From SZUA-448 sp045593785 (GTDB lineage: Bacteria; Bacillota; Clostridia; Lachnospirales; Lachnospiraceae): 64,000 nucleotides of DNA. Made by a program: the position numbers and the translations under genes. This document shows positions 61,394 through 64,000 of the stretch, piece after piece (position 1 is the first letter of the stretch; every line of letters starts with the position of its first letter). A model generated the notes under the pieces. The model was not told where the DNA came from and did no database searches. It saw only the letters and a list, made by a program, of their open reading frames with translations. The stretch is from NCBI GenBank assembly GCA_045593785.1, contig JAZNXH010000185.1, forward strand, positions 1 to 64,000, written 5' to 3'.

Positions 61394-62353
61394 ATGAAAC
61401 TTTGGAAACAACACACGCATCGGGGAAGAAAATTTTATCGTATGAATCATGGTAAGATGTCAAAAGACTCATTTTTTCTGACTTATTATCGTATTCTTCA
61501 CACAGCATATCTGAAACAGCAGGAGTATTGTATTCCTGTTATTAAAGATATGTTTCAGGAAGCACTCGGTCATGAACCGAATGCTTGGTCTCTCTACTAT
61601 ATGATGGATACTGAATCCTGCTTTTCAGATGATTCAGTAATTCACAATATTCATCATAACAGTAGATTTACTAATATGGATATGCTTCAGACATTGTTGG
61701 TAGAGATTGGATTTGATGTTTATTTGCTACAGTGTTTTGAAAAGAATAAAAAACTGTCAAGAAAGTCCTTCTACAGATGGTTGCCAATGAAGAATAGTCA
61801 TAAGCTTAAGAAGTTGGTAAAACGATTCTGGAAAGAACGTTTACCAAAAGAAAAACTGTTTCAGCAATTGTTTTTACAGTTACAACCCTTTGCGTTTGAA
61901 ATCAGAACAGTTTATAAAAAGCTGTTAATTGAAAATGATGTATTGTTTACCATGACTCCGCAAAGAGCAGTGGTATTAACTGAGATAGAGTCGTTGTTGA
62001 AGCTTGATGATGAACAACCGGAAAACATTTCAGAACCGACAGCCTCCGAGTCAACATCGGTAACATTATGTGATGATGTGCCGGATGCAAAACCGCTTCC
62101 GATGCCGGAACCTGTACCAATACCAATTGTTGAGAAAATTGTTACAACACCGGTAATTGAGCCAATCCGACCGAGTGAACACTGTAAAAAAACAATTAAA
62201 GTGTCACGTTCTTCAACCATACCGGATTGTCGTGGCTTTTCCGAAAAGAAAACAATGTCAAAAAATAAAGCTGTTACTTGTGCTGTTTGTTTTGCAGCTG
62301 CGGGAGCACTATTACTTCCATTGGTTGCATATTCTGTCATTAAGCATAAGTAA
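61394..62353 (+). CDS. Unknown protein with C-terminal membrane anchor
   Basis: 319 residues, not recognised. The first 200 residues are helical and basic, rich in Lys, Phe and Tyr (F-Y-R-M-N-H-G-K-M-S-K-D-S-F-F). A Pro/Glu/Thr-rich linker follows (about 210-265; P-L-P-M-P-E-P-V-P-I-P-I). One membrane helix (about 292-314) ends six residues or so before the stop, so the bulk probably lies in the cytoplasm as a tail-anchored protein. TGGGG lies before the ATG. It has its own promoter. Confidence 0.72.
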   Translation: MKLWKQHTHRGRKFYRMNHGKMSKDSFFLTYYRILHTAYLKQQEYCIPVIKDMFQEALGHEPNAWSLYYMMDTESCFSDDSVIHNIHHNSRFTNMDMLQTLLVEIGFDVYLLQCFEKNKKLSRKSFYRWLPMKNSHKLKKLVKRFWKERLPKEKLFQQLFLQLQPFAFEIRTVYKKLLIENDVLFTMTPQRAVVLTEIESLLKLDDEQPENISEPTASESTSVTLCDDVPDAKPLPMPEPVPIPIVEKIVTTPVIEPIRPSEHCKKTIKVSRSSTIPDCRGFSEKKTMSKNKAVTCAVCFAAAGALLLPLVAYSVIKHK

Positions 62354-62371
62354 TAATATAAGGAAATTATC

Positions 62372-64000
62372 ATGAAGAATATGGTGAATGATGAAATATT
62401 GATGATGGTTGATAAACCGGCCAGATATATTGGAAAAGAAGTGAATTCCATTGTAAAAGCAAAAGAAAATGTTGATATTCGTTTTTGCATGTGCTTCCCG
62501 GATGTATATGAAGTTGGAATGTCACATCTTGGAATTCAGATATTATACGACATGTTTAATCGGAGAGAAGATACCTGGTGTGAGAGGGTATATTCTCCAT
62601 GGCCGGATATGGACAAGCTGATGCGTGAGAAGCAAATCCCGTTATTTGCATTAGAGTCACAGGATCCTGTAAAAGAATTTGATTTTCTTGGTATTACACT
62701 GCAGTACGAAATGTGCTATACCAATATTCTGCAGATTCTTGATCTTGCAGGGATACCACTCCATAGTACAGATCGTGATGCATTTTGTCCAATTATAATC
62801 GGTGGTGGTCCTTGTGCCTATAATCCGGAACCGATTGCAGACTTTTTTGATCTGTTTTACATTGGGGAAGGTGAAACCGTTTATAACCAGTTGTTAGATA
62901 TTTATAAAGAAAATAAATCAAATGGCGGATCCAGGGAGCGTTTTCTGGAGCTTGCTGCTGGTGTGGAAGGTATTTATGTTCCTTCCTTTTATGATGTCAA
63001 TTACAATGATGACGGAACGATTTCTTCGTTTGTTCCAAACCGTAATTGCGCTCCTGCTACGATAAAAAAACAGACCGAGTACGACCTGGATCACACTTAT
63101 TATCCTGAAAAGCCGCTAATTCCGTATATTCGTGCGGTACAGGATCGAGTTGTTCTTGAGATACAGCGTGGTTGTATCCGCGGATGTCGTTTTTGTCAGG
63201 CCGGTATGATTTATCGTCCGCTCAGAGAGCGCAGTATTGATTATCTAAAAGAACTTGCTAAAAAGATGATTACTTCCAGCGGCTATGATGAGATATCGTT
63301 AAGTTCTCTTAGTTCCAGTGATTATTCCTGCCTTCATGAGCTTGTATATTTTCTGATTGAGGAATTTGGCTCAAAGGGAGTAAATATTTCGTTGCCGTCC
63401 CTTCGCATTGATGCATTTGCGCTCGATGTTATGAGTAAAGTACAAGATATCCGAAAGAGTAGTCTTACTTTCGCACCGGAAGCAGGTACACAACGTCTTC
63501 GTGATGCGATAAATAAAGGCCTTTCTGAAGAAAGCATTCTGAAAGGCGCTACTGATGCATTTATGCTTGGTTGGAATAAGGTAAAACTGTATTTTATGAT
63601 GGGACTTCCTACCGAGACGGAAGAAGATGTTAAAGGGATTGCAGAATTATCTGACCGAATTGCACGAACCTATTATGATACAGTTCCCAAAGAGAAACGG
63701 AGTGGTAAGGCAGAAATCACTACAAGTACGTCATTCTTTGTACCGAAGCCGTTTACACCGTTTCAATGGAGCCCGATGGCTTCAAAAGAGGAATTTCTCG
63801 AGAAACAGAATTTGCTTCATACAACGATAAAACAACAGCTGAATGCCAAGAGTATCCGCTACAATTGGCATGATCCGGAGATGACAGTGATTGAAGGACT
63901 TTTGGCACGTGGTGACCGTAAGTTATGTGCTGTTGTTGAAGAAGTGTACCAAAAGGGAAAAACAATTTTCGAAGCTTGGTCTGAGTATTTCCATTATGAC
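62372..64000 (+). CDS. TIGR03960-like radical SAM protein, 3' end outside window
   Basis: 543 codons are visible without a stop. An N-terminal B12-binding-like region (F-P-D-V-Y-E-V-G-M-S-H-L-G-I; I-I-G-G-G-P-C-A) precedes the radical SAM core, with C-I-R-G-C-R-F-C giving Cys 268, 272 and 275 (C-x3-C-x2-C). P-S-L-R-I-D-A-F and F-A-P-E-A-G-T-Q-R-L-R follow. Family members are encoded before a DUF2344 protein, RNase E/G and rplU in Clostridia; their reaction is unknown. The ATG at 62372 follows AAGGAAATT. Confidence 0.9.
   Translation, partial: MKNMVNDEILMMVDKPARYIGKEVNSIVKAKENVDIRFCMCFPDVYEVGMSHLGIQILYDMFNRREDTWCERVYSPWPDMDKLMREKQIPLFALESQDPVKEFDFLGITLQYEMCYTNILQILDLAGIPLHSTDRDAFCPIIIGGGPCAYNPEPIADFFDLFYIGEGETVYNQLLDIYKENKSNGGSRERFLELAAGVEGIYVPSFYDVNYNDDGTISSFVPNRNCAPATIKKQTEYDLDHTYYPEKPLIPYIRAVQDRVVLEIQRGCIRGCRFCQAGMIYRPLRERSIDYLKELAKKMITSSGYDEISLSSLSSSDYSCLHELVYFLIEEFGSKGVNISLPSLRIDAFALDVMSKVQDIRKSSLTFAPEAGTQRLRDAINKGLSEESILKGATDAFMLGWNKVKLYFMMGLPTETEEDVKGIAELSDRIARTYYDTVPKEKRSGKAEITTSTSFFVPKPFTPFQWSPMASKEEFLEKQNLLHTTIKQQLNAKSIRYNWHDPEMTVIEGLLARGDRKLCAVVEEVYQKGKTIFEAWSEYFHYD

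Overview
The window looks like a chromosome segment of a low-GC, anaerobic Firmicute of class Clostridia, most likely a Lachnospiraceae relative. This is inferred from gene order and families, not from a marker-gene comparison. Signs are the rimP-nusA-ylxR-L7Ae-infB-rbfA order, ylxM-ffh-rpsP-khpA-rimM-trmD-rplS, a yqfC-yqfD-phoH-HD-ybeY block, formate-THF ligase, a THF riboswitch, and sporulation-lineage genes (yqfC/yqfD, spoIIM-like, dacF-like, FtsK/SpoIIIE). No phage, insertion sequence, CRISPR array, rRNA or tRNA was seen. No gene-free stretch exceeds about 300 bases; the longest gaps hold promoters, terminators and structured leaders, each listed.

Layout. 1-3435: 3' part of a secreted protein made of tandem bacterial Ig-like (BIG2) domains. 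3443-11825: promoter plus attenuator, then the translation/RNA operon rimP-nusA-ylxR-L7Ae-infB-rbfA-nrnA-truB-ribF; ribF lacks its usual kinase domain. 11834-12263: rpsO with its own promoter, a folded leader and a terminator. 12267-15693: THF riboswitch, folT, folC, then pyrB-pyrI. 15724-16923: zinc-ribbon membrane protein. 16975-19308: pnp with a long foldback leader. 19363-28456: M16 protease, malQ, ClpP-like TepA, uppP, ftsK/spoIIIE and two tandem ATP-grasp ligases. 28472-32675: fhs, convergent with a lacI-uxaC operon on the minus strand. 32731-37862: a TrmH-type methyltransferase, then ylxM-ffh and rpsP-khpA-rimM-trmD, then rplS with its own promoter and leader. 37935-42322: yqfC-yqfD-phoH-degenerate PgpH-like HD protein-ybeY. 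42332-51033: DUF3048 lipoprotein, flippase, an unknown membrane protein, two flavoproteins, DUF896, 5-formyl-THF cyclo-ligase and miaB. 51090-58893: rny, nudF, spoIIM-like, amidase, dacF-like, phosphoesterase, scpA-scpB. 58950-64000: a second D-Ala-D-Ala carboxypeptidase, a zinc-ribbon protein on the minus strand, an unknown tail-anchored protein, and the start of a radical SAM gene cut by the window end.

Themes. Most genes serve translation, RNA turnover, folate/one-carbon metabolism or cell-wall and spore biology. Post-transcriptional control is dense: putative leaders precede rimP, rpsO, folT, pnp and rplS, and rny has its ribosome-binding site in a hairpin. The most unusual items are a PgpH-position HD protein that has lost metal ligands, a RibF without riboflavin kinase, a 39-bp palindrome over the ylxM promoter, and the pnp leader foldback. 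No wholly new multi-gene system was recognised. The candidates nearest to one are the tandem ATP-grasp pair and the two zinc-ribbon membrane proteins.
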